DNA from: Chloroflexota bacterium
GTDB taxonomy: Bacteria; Chloroflexota; Anaerolineae; Epilineales; SHYO01
DNA: 39,230 nucleotides
Reading direction: 5' to 3'
Assembly (NCBI GenBank): GCA_009692745.1
Contig: SHYO01000016.1
Location: forward strand, 1 to 39,230
Shown: in pieces, positions 7,734-15,558 of the stretch
How positions within the stretch are numbered: position 1 is the stretch's first letter
How the letters are laid out: the number at the start of each line of letters is the position of its first letter
Notes under the pieces: generated by a model
Told to the model about the DNA's origin: nothing
What the model saw: the letters and a program-made list of their open reading frames with translations, nothing else
Databases searched by the model: none
Program-made: the position numbers and the translations under genes

Positions 7734-8546
7734 CTAATCCGGAATCTTGATCTTTTCTAACCCATCAGGAGCAGGTGGCCACTCCAGTCCCATACCTTCC
7801 ATTGTTTGGCGGATAATGGTTGAGACCAATAGATTCCGATACCAATTGTGATTTGCGGGAATGACGTACCAGGGAGCCCAGGTAGTACTGCATTTTGACA
7901 GGGCAGCTTCGTAGGCCAGCATATAATCATCCCAGAGAGCCCGCTCTTTGAGATCCTGCGGGTTAAATTTCCAGTGCTTGGTGGGATCATCAATCCGATC
8001 CTGCAGGCGCTTCTTCTGTTCATCTTTTGAAATGTACAAGAAGAACTTTAATATGGTGACACCGCTATCGGCTACTAGCCTTTCGAAATCGTTGATAGAG
8101 GTATAGCGCTGCTGCCAAACTGCGGCCGGCACCAGGTTATGGACCCGCACTACTAAGACGTCTTCATAGTGGGAACGGTTGAAGATCGTGACCATGCCCA
8201 GCCTGGGTGTTTTTTGATGTATCCGCCAAAGAAAATCGTGGGCCAATTCTTCTGCCGTAGGCGCCTTAAACCCTACGACACTGCACCCTTGCGGGTTAAA
8301 GGCGTTCATAACGTGGGCAATCGTGCTATCTTTGCCGCCTGCATCCATGGCCTGAAGAATAATCAACAGGGCGTGTTTTCCCTGGGCGTAGAGTTTCTCT
8401 TGTAGCTCCAGCAGCTTCTTGGTATTCTTCTTAAGGTCGTCTTCTACGTCATCTTTTCCGGTAAAATTCCCATCGTCTGCCGGATCGTAGGATTTTAGAA
8501 AGACTGCGGTACCGGGAGGAACCCGGTAGTGTACCGTATCGAGCAT
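7734..8546 (-). CDS. Polyphosphate kinase 2 family protein
   Basis: 270 residues, full length for the short PPK2 group. Walker A is DAGGKDS (68-74), Walker B region is IFNRSHYEDVL (about 121-131), followed by the lid region KKRLQDRIDDPTKHWKF and the C-terminal APWYVIPANHNWYRNL, all hallmark PPK2 motifs. These cytoplasmic enzymes transfer phosphate between polyphosphate and nucleotides. Many close relatives phosphorylate AMP or ADP from polyphosphate, but which direction and substrate applies here cannot be decided by eye. The ATG at 8546 comes 1 base after the stop of the DUF4870 gene, with AAGGGTGG upstream, so the two are probably co-transcribed. No catalytic residue is visibly missing. Confidence 0.93.
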   Translation of the reverse strand: MLDTVHYRVPPGTAVFLKSYDPADDGNFTGKDDVEDDLKKNTKKLLELQEKLYAQGKHALLIILQAMDAGGKDSTIAHVMNAFNPQGCSVVGFKAPTAEELAHDFLWRIHQKTPRLGMVTIFNRSHYEDVLVVRVHNLVPAAVWQQRYTSINDFERLVADSGVTILKFFLYISKDEQKKRLQDRIDDPTKHWKFNPQDLKERALWDDYMLAYEAALSKCSTTWAPWYVIPANHNWYRNLLVSTIIRQTMEGMGLEWPPAPDGLEKIKIPD

Positions 8547-8547
8547 A

Positions 8548-9054
8548 TCAGTGCCACCCTTGTTCTGAGACCAGGTTTCCCACCAACCAGTAGTGGAAAG
8601 GCCGTCCCTGGTACGCTTGTAGCGCCGCGTAAACCGTGTACAACAATCCGGCTACCGGCAGCGCCAGGGCCAAAATCGTCAAGATCAACGTGAATGGCAA
8701 AAGCACCAGGCCAATTACCAAAATCAGCAACCCTATCGTAATTGGCCAGGCGATAGCCAGCATCACACCCAGGATGCCTACTGTTATCAACACCAGGACC
8801 TGGAAGATGAGAGATTGTAAAGCCTGGTTGGCCACATAGGTGGATTTGTGGCGGTACATCAACCAGATGACCATGGCCACCAATGGTCCCGCCAGTCCGG
8901 CGGTGGGGATGCTCAGTAAGGCGCTCCCGTGGGCTAGGGCCGCCATCCTGCGTTCATCACGTACGGGTAGAGCCGGATAGGGAACCGTAGCTGGGATTTG
9001 TAACTCCCCCAGCGGCCTGGTTCCAGCCCCGGTAGGGTAATTTTGCTCGTTCAC
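8548..9054 (-). CDS. DUF4870-family membrane protein
   Basis: 168 residues. A Pro-rich cytoplasmic start is followed by RRMAALAHGSALLSIPTAGLAGPLVAMVIWL and a second hydrophobic block with three to four spans. The order (A)HGSALL, then W-x-M/x-R-H-K and N-x-QALQ, is the DUF4870 (Tic20-like) pattern. Function is unknown. The start is a GTG at 9054 with a strong ribosome site (AAGGAGAGG) just upstream. It is the first gene of a two-gene unit with the polyphosphate kinase and is divergent from scpA. Confidence 0.85.
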   Translation of the reverse strand: MNEQNYPTGAGTRPLGELQIPATVPYPALPVRDERRMAALAHGSALLSIPTAGLAGPLVAMVIWLMYRHKSTYVANQALQSLIFQVLVLITVGILGVMLAIAWPITIGLLILVIGLVLLPFTLILTILALALPVAGLLYTVYAALQAYQGRPFHYWLVGNLVSEQGWH

Positions 9055-9105
9055 AATACCTCTCCTTAGGTTTATACCAATAATTGCTCTCTGTCTTTAC
9101 ACTCT

Positions 9106-9136
9106 ATTATACGCCCCAAAGGGTTAAACGTTGCAA
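9106..9136 (-). promoter_or_regulatory. Promoter of the DUF4870/PPK2 unit
   Basis: On the minus strand: TTGCAA (9136-9131), 19-base spacer, TATAAT (9111-9106). The -10 is perfect, the spacer a little long. The -35 hexamer is its own reverse complement and is the same one used by the scpA promoter. Confidence 0.5.
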
Positions 9137-9159
9137 TCTATCCCTGCCCAGGGTATAAT
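9131..9159 (+). promoter_or_regulatory. Promoter of scpA
   Basis: TTGCAA (9131-9136), 17-base spacer, perfect TATAAT (9154-9159). The start point would be near 9166, three bases before the GTG at 9169. Confidence 0.6.
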
Positions 9160-9168
9160 GCCGGGGCA

Positions 9169-10002
9169 GTGTTAACTCACATCGAATTTGTGGGCAAGTT
9201 GCATGTGAATGTGGTAGATACAGCCAGGAACTCAAAATACCAGGTACAACTGCCGGCCTTTGCCGGTCCTCTGGATTTATTGTTACATTTAATTCAAAAA
9301 CGGGAATTGGAGATAACGGCTATCTCTTTGGCCGAAGTAACCGACCAATTTCTGGCCTACCTGTCCACCGTGGAGCAGCGCGACCCTGGGCAGATTTCTG
9401 AGTTCGTAGCAGTAGCCACGTTGTTGTTGGTGATCAAATCCCGCTCCATCTTGCCCAAACCGGTAACGCAACCTGGTGAGGTGGAAGAGGAATTAGACCC
9501 CGCGGAGGCGCTGGCGCAGCAACTGCGAGAATATCAAAAATTCAAAGCCGCAGCTCAATCGTTAAAGGAGCGTGAAGATCAGGGGCTCAGGGCTTATGCA
9601 CGTCTCGTTCCGCTGGATATTCTCGTCGCAGCACCTCCTGGCCAGGGGAATGTGGCGGATTTGCTGCGGGCTGTGCGCAAAGCGCTACAGACAAAACCCC
9701 CTGTCGAGCCGGAGATGGCGCCCTTGCGCCCTCACGTGGTATCGATCCATACGCGCATCGATGACATAGAACAAGAGTTGCATCTACGATCCCGGCTACC
9801 TTTTGAAGAGCTGTTGGCGCGTGCGCCGACTCGTGTCGATGTCATAGTCTGGTTCATGGCAGTTTTGGAACTTATCAAACGACGTTCCGTCATAGTAGAA
9901 CAGACTGATTTGTTTGGCCCCATCTGGCTTGTCCGGGTTGAAAAACCGGCAGGAGGTGGGGGGATCACCTCTGAAATTCATAAAACAGATGCCGAAGCGT
10001 AG
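9169..10002 (+). CDS. scpA: Segregation and condensation protein A
   Basis: 277 residues. The N-terminal ScpA signature reads QVQLPAFAGPLDLLLHLIQK, followed by KRELEITAISLAEVTDQFLAYL. The C-terminal winged helix contains RVDVIVWFMAVLELIKRR and TDLFGPIWL. ScpA is the kleisin of the bacterial Smc complex: its ends bridge the two Smc heads and its middle binds ScpB. The usual scpB partner is not downstream here. The GTG at 9169 lies about three bases after the predicted transcription start, so the message could be nearly leaderless. In-frame GTG codons at 9190, 9205 and 9211 are alternatives, since the family signature begins only near residue 24. The next gene starts 6 bases after the stop. Confidence 0.93.
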   Translation: MLTHIEFVGKLHVNVVDTARNSKYQVQLPAFAGPLDLLLHLIQKRELEITAISLAEVTDQFLAYLSTVEQRDPGQISEFVAVATLLLVIKSRSILPKPVTQPGEVEEELDPAEALAQQLREYQKFKAAAQSLKEREDQGLRAYARLVPLDILVAAPPGQGNVADLLRAVRKALQTKPPVEPEMAPLRPHVVSIHTRIDDIEQELHLRSRLPFEELLARAPTRVDVIVWFMAVLELIKRRSVIVEQTDLFGPIWLVRVEKPAGGGGITSEIHKTDAEA

Positions 10003-10008
10003 CTCGGC

Positions 10009-11307
10009 ATGGCGGGAATGAGGTATCAGAACTTGCAAATGGTTAGATTGGTTAGAGGATGCGCAGTGTGCCAGGTGCTATCCCGTCGCAACCTGAAGCA
10101 TATTTGGCGGGGACTATTACTTTTACTACTTGGATCTTGCCTTTTCACCTTAGTGGGATGTAATGCACGCGGCAGCGCGCTTTCCCGAGTATCTGTCCGG
10201 CCTACTTGGATATCACCCAATGGAGATGGTGTGGAGGATGTAGCCGAAATCAAGTATTCTATCGGCCGGGTCTCCAACTTAACCATCCGCCTGACAAGCC
10301 AGGACGGCAAGACCTATACCTTCCGCGATGAGCGGCGCCGATCTGAGGGAGACTATACCGCCTTTTTTGGCGGCAACATTGACGGCCAGGTTTTGCCTGA
10401 CGGGCAGTATAAGTTGATCCTGGTGGCGCAGCCGGTAGACGGGGGACCAGCAGGGCAGTTTGAAACTACACTCAACATCAAAGACGCCCGCACGCAACGC
10501 CCTGAATTGCAGAACTTTTCGGTCTATCCCAGCCACTTCTCTCCCAACCAGGATGGCATTGAGGACCGTGTGACGATTAGCTACTACCTCACCTTACCGG
10601 CCGCGGTGCGGGTATGGCTTGAAAATGACAAAGGCAAATTTGTGACTGCCCTGAATGAGAAGAAAAAGCTGGCGCTGCCGGGCCAACCCGGATTGCACCA
10701 GTATGACTATGACGCCGGGGTAGATGCCAATGCTCCTCCGCCTGCTGATGGGACCTATACTGTCGTGGTGGAGGCGGTGGACGACGTGGGCAATGTGGTG
10801 CGCGCCACCAGCCCGCTGGTGATCGAAGAGGGGGGTGTGCCACGGGCCGAGATTGTCGGCACAGCCGCATGGGTACCGACCGTAGTGCAATTAGGGGGCA
10901 CTCTGGTTGTCACGATGACCGTCGCTAATATAGGTACGGTACCGATACGCACGACGGGTCCAGCTCCCGGCACCACGTTTACCACCAGCCAGAATTTTAA
11001 TTCGCTTGGTTTTCCGGAGGAGCCAGGTGTGATGCGGGTGGGTGTGGATTTTGAGGGCAATCCCAGCAGCCGGCCCTATCCTTTCCGCTGGAGCCTGGGC
11101 AATGCTGAGGATTTAGTCGTGCGGGAGTACAATGGCAGAAAGCTTACCTATTTTCCGGTGGGGAAGCGCACCACGATTGTGGGCCGGATCACTATTATGG
11201 ATAAGCCTTTTCTCTTAACACCTTACTTCTGGGTGGGGTTAATCCATGAATCGGTCCGTATCGTCAACGATCACGTATCGCCACGGGCGATCTCCATCCA
11301 GTATTAA
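10009..11307 (+). CDS. Lipoprotein with two FlgD-like Ig domains
   Basis: 432 residues from the ATG at 10009; ATGs at 10018 and 10039 are also possible. The signal has a hydrophobic run and a lipobox FTLVGC (Cys51 in this numbering). Two repeats open with SPNGDGVED and SPNQDGIED, each followed by DGxY (LPDGQYKLIL, ADGTYTVVVEA); this is the FlgD Ig-like/CHU_C-type calcium-loop pattern seen in exported structural proteins. The last 150 residues look like another beta-sandwich (VVQLGGTLVVTMTVANIG), similar to CARDB or NEW3 folds. It probably sits on the outer face of the membrane as a binding or scaffold protein. No enzyme motif seen. It follows scpA closely but the two jobs are not obviously linked. 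Confidence 0.75.
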   Translation: MAGMRYQNLQMVRLVRGCAVCQVLSRRNLKHIWRGLLLLLLGSCLFTLVGCNARGSALSRVSVRPTWISPNGDGVEDVAEIKYSIGRVSNLTIRLTSQDGKTYTFRDERRRSEGDYTAFFGGNIDGQVLPDGQYKLILVAQPVDGGPAGQFETTLNIKDARTQRPELQNFSVYPSHFSPNQDGIEDRVTISYYLTLPAAVRVWLENDKGKFVTALNEKKKLALPGQPGLHQYDYDAGVDANAPPPADGTYTVVVEAVDDVGNVVRATSPLVIEEGGVPRAEIVGTAAWVPTVVQLGGTLVVTMTVANIGTVPIRTTGPAPGTTFTTSQNFNSLGFPEEPGVMRVGVDFEGNPSSRPYPFRWSLGNAEDLVVREYNGRKLTYFPVGKRTTIVGRITIMDKPFLLTPYFWVGLIHESVRIVNDHVSPRAISIQY

Positions 11308-11320
11308 CTAACCACTATTT

Positions 11321-12319
11321 ATGCATCTAGGGATCATCGTTGTCAGTTATAATACCCGCCGCTTGTTAGGAGATTGTTTGCGGGCTCTGCAGAAAGGTTG
11401 CCAATACCTGGAGCAGGCTGGGCGCACGGCTGAAATCTATGTGGTGGATAACGCTTCCCCGGATGGTAGCGCCGCCTATGTCCAGGCGGAATTCCCCGCA
11501 GTGCATTTGACGGCCAGTAGCCAGAATTTGGGTTTTGCGGCTGCTAATAACCTGGTATTGCGGCAGTGGCACTGGGATAGGTTGCAAGCTGCCGGTCCCG
11601 ATGTCGTGGTCCTGGTTAATCCTGATACCGAGGTGCATCCCGCGGCCCTAAATCTAATGTTAGAATTCCTGTTAACCCATCCCAGGGTTGGAGTAGCAGC
11701 GGCCCAATTGCGCTATGGCGATGATCGCTTTCAGCATGGGGCCTTTTGCTTTCCAGATGCGTGGCAAGTCTACTTCGATCTTTTTCCCAATCCACTGCCG
11801 CCCCTGCCGATCTTGGGGGCGGGGCGCGGCAGACGTGTGCTGCAATCGAGGTTGAATGGTCGATATGCGCGCGAGCTATACCGGGCAGGTATGCCCTTTC
11901 AGGTAGATCACCCCTTAGGAGCCTGCTTGATGGTCCGGCGGCAGGCAGTGTTGGAAACCGGCTTATTGGATAACGCTTTCTGGATTTATGGCGAGGAAAT
12001 AGATTGGTGTTGGCGCATGCAACGGGCCGGCTGGCCCGCTTACTGTGTCCCGCGCGCTCTAGTGGTTCACCATGAAGGCCAGAGCACGCGCCAATTCAAA
12101 TCCCCCATGTTTGTGCAGTTATGGCAGTCACGCTTGCAGCTCTTCCGCAAACACCGGCCGGGAGTTTCTCTGGTTATCATCCGGAGTATCTTATACCTGG
12201 GTCTGGCTGCGGCAGAAAGGCGGGCGCGTCGTATGTGGCAGACTGGTGAGATACTGGACCAGGAGTACCAGGCGCGCTTAGATGCCTACCGCCAGGTAAG
12301 GAAGATCTGGGGGGCATAG
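11321..12319 (+). CDS. GT2-family glycosyltransferase (WbbL/rhamnosyl type)
   Basis: 332 residues. The start HLGIIVVSYNTRRLLGDCLRAL is the GT2 nucleotide-binding strand, VVDNASPDGSAAYV follows, then LVNPDTEVHPAAL (DxD-like metal site) and a catalytic region FWIYGEEIDWCWRMQRAGW. This order matches the WbbL/RfbF-like group, inverting enzymes that often add rhamnose or related sugars to a lipid-linked glycan. The sugar cannot be determined here. It acts at the cytoplasmic side of the membrane. It is followed after 7 bases by another GT2 gene, so the two probably work in the same glycan pathway. I see no clear Shine-Dalgarno sequence before the ATG. Confidence 0.9.
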   Translation: MHLGIIVVSYNTRRLLGDCLRALQKGCQYLEQAGRTAEIYVVDNASPDGSAAYVQAEFPAVHLTASSQNLGFAAANNLVLRQWHWDRLQAAGPDVVVLVNPDTEVHPAALNLMLEFLLTHPRVGVAAAQLRYGDDRFQHGAFCFPDAWQVYFDLFPNPLPPLPILGAGRGRRVLQSRLNGRYARELYRAGMPFQVDHPLGACLMVRRQAVLETGLLDNAFWIYGEEIDWCWRMQRAGWPAYCVPRALVVHHEGQSTRQFKSPMFVQLWQSRLQLFRKHRPGVSLVIIRSILYLGLAAAERRARRMWQTGEILDQEYQARLDAYRQVRKIWGA

Positions 12320-12326
12320 GTATCTT

Positions 12327-13088
12327 ATGTCAGGCCTGACCGTCATAATCTTAACTTATAACGAGGAACGTCACCTGCCAGATTGCCTGCGTAGCGTAGC
12401 CTTCGCCGATGAAGTAATCGTGCTGGATTCCTGTAGTACTGACAGGACAGTGGAGGTGGCGCAGCAGACCGGCGTCCGGGTGGTACAACATGCTTTCCGC
12501 GATTATGCAGATCAGCGCAATTTTGGCCTGACGCTGCCATCCCATCCCTGGCTGCTCTATGTAGATGCCGATGAACGGGCCAGCGCGGCCCTGGTTCAGG
12601 AAGTGCGGCAGGCGATTAGCCAGGATGGTGTCAAGGGTTGGTGGCTGCCGCGCCAGAATATCTTATTTGGGCACTGGATTCGCCACACTGGTTGGTATCC
12701 GGATTATCAATTCCGGCTATTTCAACCACACTTAGCGCATTATAGAGTTGACAGGCCGGTCCATGAGCTGGTACAGGTAGAAGGCGCATCCGGCTATTTG
12801 GAATCGCCCCTGGTTCACTATAATTACGACACGGTAGGGGAATTCTGGGAAAAACAAAAGTATTACAGCCAGTTTGACGCCCAGAGCTTATTCAATCAGA
12901 ATATACCTGTATATGCGCGCCATATTCTGACACAATCATTACGAGAGTTCTACCGGCGCTATGTGAGTCTGAAAGGATATGCTGATGGGCGCTATGGACT
13001 ATTACTGAGTATGCTCATGGCCTATTTCGAAGGTTTAAAGTATGCGCGGGTATGGCGGTTACAACGGAAGCCAGGGGCACAACGGTAG
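12327..13088 (+). CDS. GT2-family glycosyltransferase (WaaE/KdtX-like)
   Basis: 253 residues. LTVIILTYNEERHLPDCLRS opens the GT2 fold. DEVIVLDSCSTDRTVEVA and LYVDADERAS give the nucleotide and metal binding sites, and WLPRQNILFGHWIRHTGWYPDYQFRLF is typical of the WaaE/KdtX-like group (cd02511). The C-terminal part with HPHEL-like VDRPVHELVQVEG, HYNYDT and a hydrophobic amphipathic end suggests membrane association. These enzymes add a hexose during lipopolysaccharide-core or exopolysaccharide building. It is spaced by only 7 bases from the preceding GT2 gene. No anomalies. Confidence 0.9.
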   Translation: MSGLTVIILTYNEERHLPDCLRSVAFADEVIVLDSCSTDRTVEVAQQTGVRVVQHAFRDYADQRNFGLTLPSHPWLLYVDADERASAALVQEVRQAISQDGVKGWWLPRQNILFGHWIRHTGWYPDYQFRLFQPHLAHYRVDRPVHELVQVEGASGYLESPLVHYNYDTVGEFWEKQKYYSQFDAQSLFNQNIPVYARHILTQSLREFYRRYVSLKGYADGRYGLLLSMLMAYFEGLKYARVWRLQRKPGAQR

Positions 13089-13172
13089 GCATCCTGCAAA
13101 GAATTTGCGTCAGGCAAAGATGGTAAGGGTTATAATAATAGATTGCCTGTGTTTTGCTAGTGGAGAATGAGA

Positions 13173-13766
13173 ATGATACTCAAAAAAAGGATCCATGTTC
13201 TTGCTCTTCTGGTGTCCCTGATCATGGCTATAATGATCGGCAGTGGTAGTCAGAATGGGGCTGCTGCTGCTCGACCTTCAACCAGCTTTGATACGGCGGC
13301 AGTCCTGCGCTTGGACAATCCACCGAGTGTGATTGTGGCAGGGAGTAGTTATACCTTGACCCTCTCTATCGATAATGTCACAAACTTGGGTGGCTTTCAG
13401 ACCCGTATATTATTTAATCCCGCATACCTGGCGGTAGAGGGGGGACAATTGGCGTCCTGGTTGGGTAGCACCAACCGCGTTACCTTTGCCCTGGGGCCGG
13501 TAATAGATAACGTGGCTGGATATGTAGAGTTTGGCGGAGCCAGCGGCGATCCTCATAAAACTCCAGGTCCCAGCGGCAGCGGGCCACTTTATTATGTGCG
13601 TGTCCGGGCCAAAGCGGCTGGCCAAGTACCTCTGACTTTCTCGAATACCTTACTGGCTGACATCCAGGCAAACCCTCTCCCCGTGACGGTCCAATCGGCC
13701 AATCTCACGATTATTGCTCCACTGGGGAGCATTTATCTACCGTTCGTCGTCAGAAACCAACGGTAA
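13173..13766 (+). CDS. Secreted cohesin-domain protein with YLP tail
   Basis: About 197 residues. ATG at 13173 is preferred over 13167 because GGAG lies 7 bases before it. An N-terminal signal peptide (KKRIHVLALLVSLIMAIMI) ends near the AAAARP stretch. The body is a cohesin-like beta-sandwich: VAGSSYTLTLSIDNVTNLGG, FQTRILFNPAYLAVEGG and YYVRVRAKAAGQVPLTFSN follow the order seen in cohesins. Cohesins bind dockerin modules, but no dockerin is visible in this window. The protein ends in SIYLPFVVRNQR, a Tyr-Leu-Pro box that recurs at the C-terminus of another secreted protein here (17640). It sits before a second cohesin gene. A TATAAT at 13131-13136 may be its -10. Confidence 0.8.
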   Translation: MILKKRIHVLALLVSLIMAIMIGSGSQNGAAAARPSTSFDTAAVLRLDNPPSVIVAGSSYTLTLSIDNVTNLGGFQTRILFNPAYLAVEGGQLASWLGSTNRVTFALGPVIDNVAGYVEFGGASGDPHKTPGPSGSGPLYYVRVRAKAAGQVPLTFSNTLLADIQANPLPVTVQSANLTIIAPLGSIYLPFVVRNQR

Positions 13767-13887
13767 CCCCCACCATCCAGGGAAGCGATTTTAATTATTT
13801 TTCGTCAAGCCATTGGTGGTTGTCGTACTATTCGCGTCTTCGTCTGGCTGAGAATAGTTATAGTATGGTTAATTGACATAAAAATCA

Positions 13888-13916
13888 TTGACAGTTCAAG
13901 GTGTAGCCTTTATAAT
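13888..13916 (+). promoter_or_regulatory. Consensus sigma-70-type promoter
   Basis: TTGACA (13888-13893), 17-base spacer, TATAAT (13911-13916): a perfect consensus. An extra TTGACA lies at 13873-13878. Start point expected near 13923, some 9 bases before the ATG at 13932. It should drive the surface-protein genes up to at least 17640. Confidence 0.8.
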
Positions 13917-13931
13917 ATTTCTAGTTCCTGT

Positions 13932-14720
13932 ATGAGAGGTGGTTTTGGCTGCACCTTACCAAGTAAATACGTCAGAAGGTTTCTGATATCATGCTCAACC
14001 TGGTTGAGCTGCTATCATCTCACCTTAGTGGCTTTTATTTCGTCAGCTTTCGTCTTGGGCCTGGCTGTGGTGCCGGTCAAAGCCCAGGGTGGACCTCCTC
14101 AAGTCAGTATATTTCCGGCCCAGCAAGCTGTAGCGATCGGTACAGAGTTTAGTGTTACAGTGGTGGTGACAGGTGCGACCGATTTGGGCGGCTATCAATC
14201 TGACATATGGTATGATCCCGCAGTGCTGGAATTCACCCGTTTCGAAAATGGGCCATTTTTGTCATCCACAGGCCGCAGTGCCATGCCTGTTGGTCCTCGG
14301 GTTGGGCCGGAAAGCGGCCGGGTGGCTCTTGGTGGCTTTGGCCTGGACTCAGGGCAGCCCGCCACGGGAGATGGCATCTTGGCTAGGCTTTTCTTTCGCG
14401 CCCGTTCTGCCGGTACGAGCGAGTTAACATTGCGTAACACCCAATTGGTAGATGTGAAGGCGCAAGCTAAATCTCCCAGCCTCCAAAGTGGCAGAGTCAT
14501 GGTGGCCGGCGCGGGTAGTGTCATCCAATCCTCCAGCCCTACATCCTTCGCTATGATCTCTACGATTGCGATGCTGACGCCTGCCGCAGACCAGAGGGAC
14601 ACAGAGAAGGCCCAGCCGGCAACTGGCACAACAAACGGCGCCTGGATAACAGGAGGCGGGGTATTGTTGGTAATAACCATTCTGGTGCTCGCCTGGATGC
14701 TGCGTAAGGAGAAAGCTTGA
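13932..14720 (+). CDS. Membrane-anchored cohesin-domain protein
   Basis: 262 residues. After a long basic N-region comes a signal sequence (LVAFISSAFVLGLAVVPVKAQ). The cohesin-like domain (about 52-195) reads VAIGTEFSVTVVVTGATDLGG, YQSDIWYDPAVLEFTRF and GILARLFFRARSAGTSELTL, closely parallel to the preceding gene, suggesting a duplicated fold. A Ser/Thr/Pro linker leads to a C-terminal anchor: PATGTTNG, a hydrophobic span and RKEKA. This resembles a sortase-type tail but lacks a proper LPxTG, so simple membrane anchoring is more likely. The ATG is only about 9 bases after the predicted transcription start. Its TGA overlaps the next ATG (TGATG), so the two are translationally coupled. Confidence 0.8.
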   Translation: MRGGFGCTLPSKYVRRFLISCSTWLSCYHLTLVAFISSAFVLGLAVVPVKAQGGPPQVSIFPAQQAVAIGTEFSVTVVVTGATDLGGYQSDIWYDPAVLEFTRFENGPFLSSTGRSAMPVGPRVGPESGRVALGGFGLDSGQPATGDGILARLFFRARSAGTSELTLRNTQLVDVKAQAKSPSLQSGRVMVAGAGSVIQSSSPTSFAMISTIAMLTPAADQRDTEKAQPATGTTNGAWITGGGVLLVITILVLAWMLRKEKA

Positions 14721-15505
14721 TGGAGCGATATAGTGCATTGGGAGGTTCGCAAAAGGGCCCCAGATGGTATAGCCGGATGATAAGTGCGATTTTAAATCGG
14801 ATCTTAAAGACGTGGAATCTACTCCCGCCATTCCTTCTCTGGTCGATGATGGTCATTATTGTGGCCCTATTGGCTAAAACAACGCCGTCCCCGGCTATTG
14901 CTGAAAGTTTACCTGCCCGTACGTGGTGGAATTTGCAGTCTGTGCAGACGGCAAATTCCACAGCAACCGCAACAAATAGGCCCGGAACGGTCTCTACACT
15001 AACAAGTACAGTTACAGCGGCCACATCTACTCTCACTCCGGGCACGGCTCAGACTCCCCCCAGCGCACCGCCTGCCGCCACAGCTACTGCCAGGCCTGTC
15101 ACCACCAATCCGGCTGGAGGTCAGGGAGGGGGCGCCCAGGCCACTGCTTCGATGACACCTCTGGCGATTCCTGCCGGGGCAACTTTGACTATGACACCCA
15201 CCCGGCGCAGCCCAGCCGCGCCGCAGCCGGAAAGCACGCAAGTAGCTGGTACAGCGACCACCGTACGGCTGGAGGTCGCCACGGCCACTTCTGGGGGGTA
15301 TCTAGCTCCCCTACCCGCTCAAGGATACCCGGCTCCGGTTAGTACGAGTCCGGCCAAAGCATACCCGGTGGATACTGCACTCGTTACGGCAGCGCCGCCG
15401 GAAGATAATACCTTAGATACATCACAACTGCTCCTACCTGTTGGTGGGGGTATTCTAATTCTAGTGCTTATATATGGATTTTTAAGGAGTAGGAGAAGGC
15501 CTTAA
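14720..15505 (+). CDS. Thr/Pro/Ala-rich membrane-anchored surface protein
   Basis: 261 residues from the ATG at 14720, which shares its A with the previous stop; AAGGAG lies 9 bases upstream. There is an N-terminal span (PPFLLWSMMVIIVALLA), a long low-complexity exterior rich in Thr, Pro, Ala and Ser (about 70-235), and a C-terminal span (LLLPVGGGILILVLIYGF) followed by RSRRRP. The middle has GYLAPLPAQGYPAP-like and AYP repeats. No catalytic domain is visible. It looks like a spacer or stalk, possibly glycosylated, displayed with the coupled cohesin protein. The function is not known; partner role is inferred only from the TGATG overlap. Confidence 0.7.
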   Translation: MERYSALGGSQKGPRWYSRMISAILNRILKTWNLLPPFLLWSMMVIIVALLAKTTPSPAIAESLPARTWWNLQSVQTANSTATATNRPGTVSTLTSTVTAATSTLTPGTAQTPPSAPPAATATARPVTTNPAGGQGGGAQATASMTPLAIPAGATLTMTPTRRSPAAPQPESTQVAGTATTVRLEVATATSGGYLAPLPAQGYPAPVSTSPAKAYPVDTALVTAAPPEDNTLDTSQLLLPVGGGILILVLIYGFLRSRRRP

Positions 15506-15512
15506 GTCGTTG

Positions 15513-15549
15513 CCTCTCTCCTGCACCTGCCAAAGGGCAGAAGAGGGGA
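15513..15549 (+). promoter_or_regulatory. Hairpin that may mask a ribosome site
   Basis: CTGCC-AAAG-GGCAG (15527-15540) is a perfect 5-bp stem. Outer arms CCTCT (15513-15517) and AGAGG (15542-15546) can pair across an internal loop. The right arm contains part of the GAGGGGA ribosome site of the gene starting at 15559, so folding could reduce its translation. Confidence 0.35.
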
Positions 15550-15558
15550 AAAGACTTC

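Noticed and set aside
14586-14720. Sortase signal on the second cohesin protein
   Set aside because: Only PATG precedes the span, not LPxTG, so ordinary membrane anchoring is the safer call.
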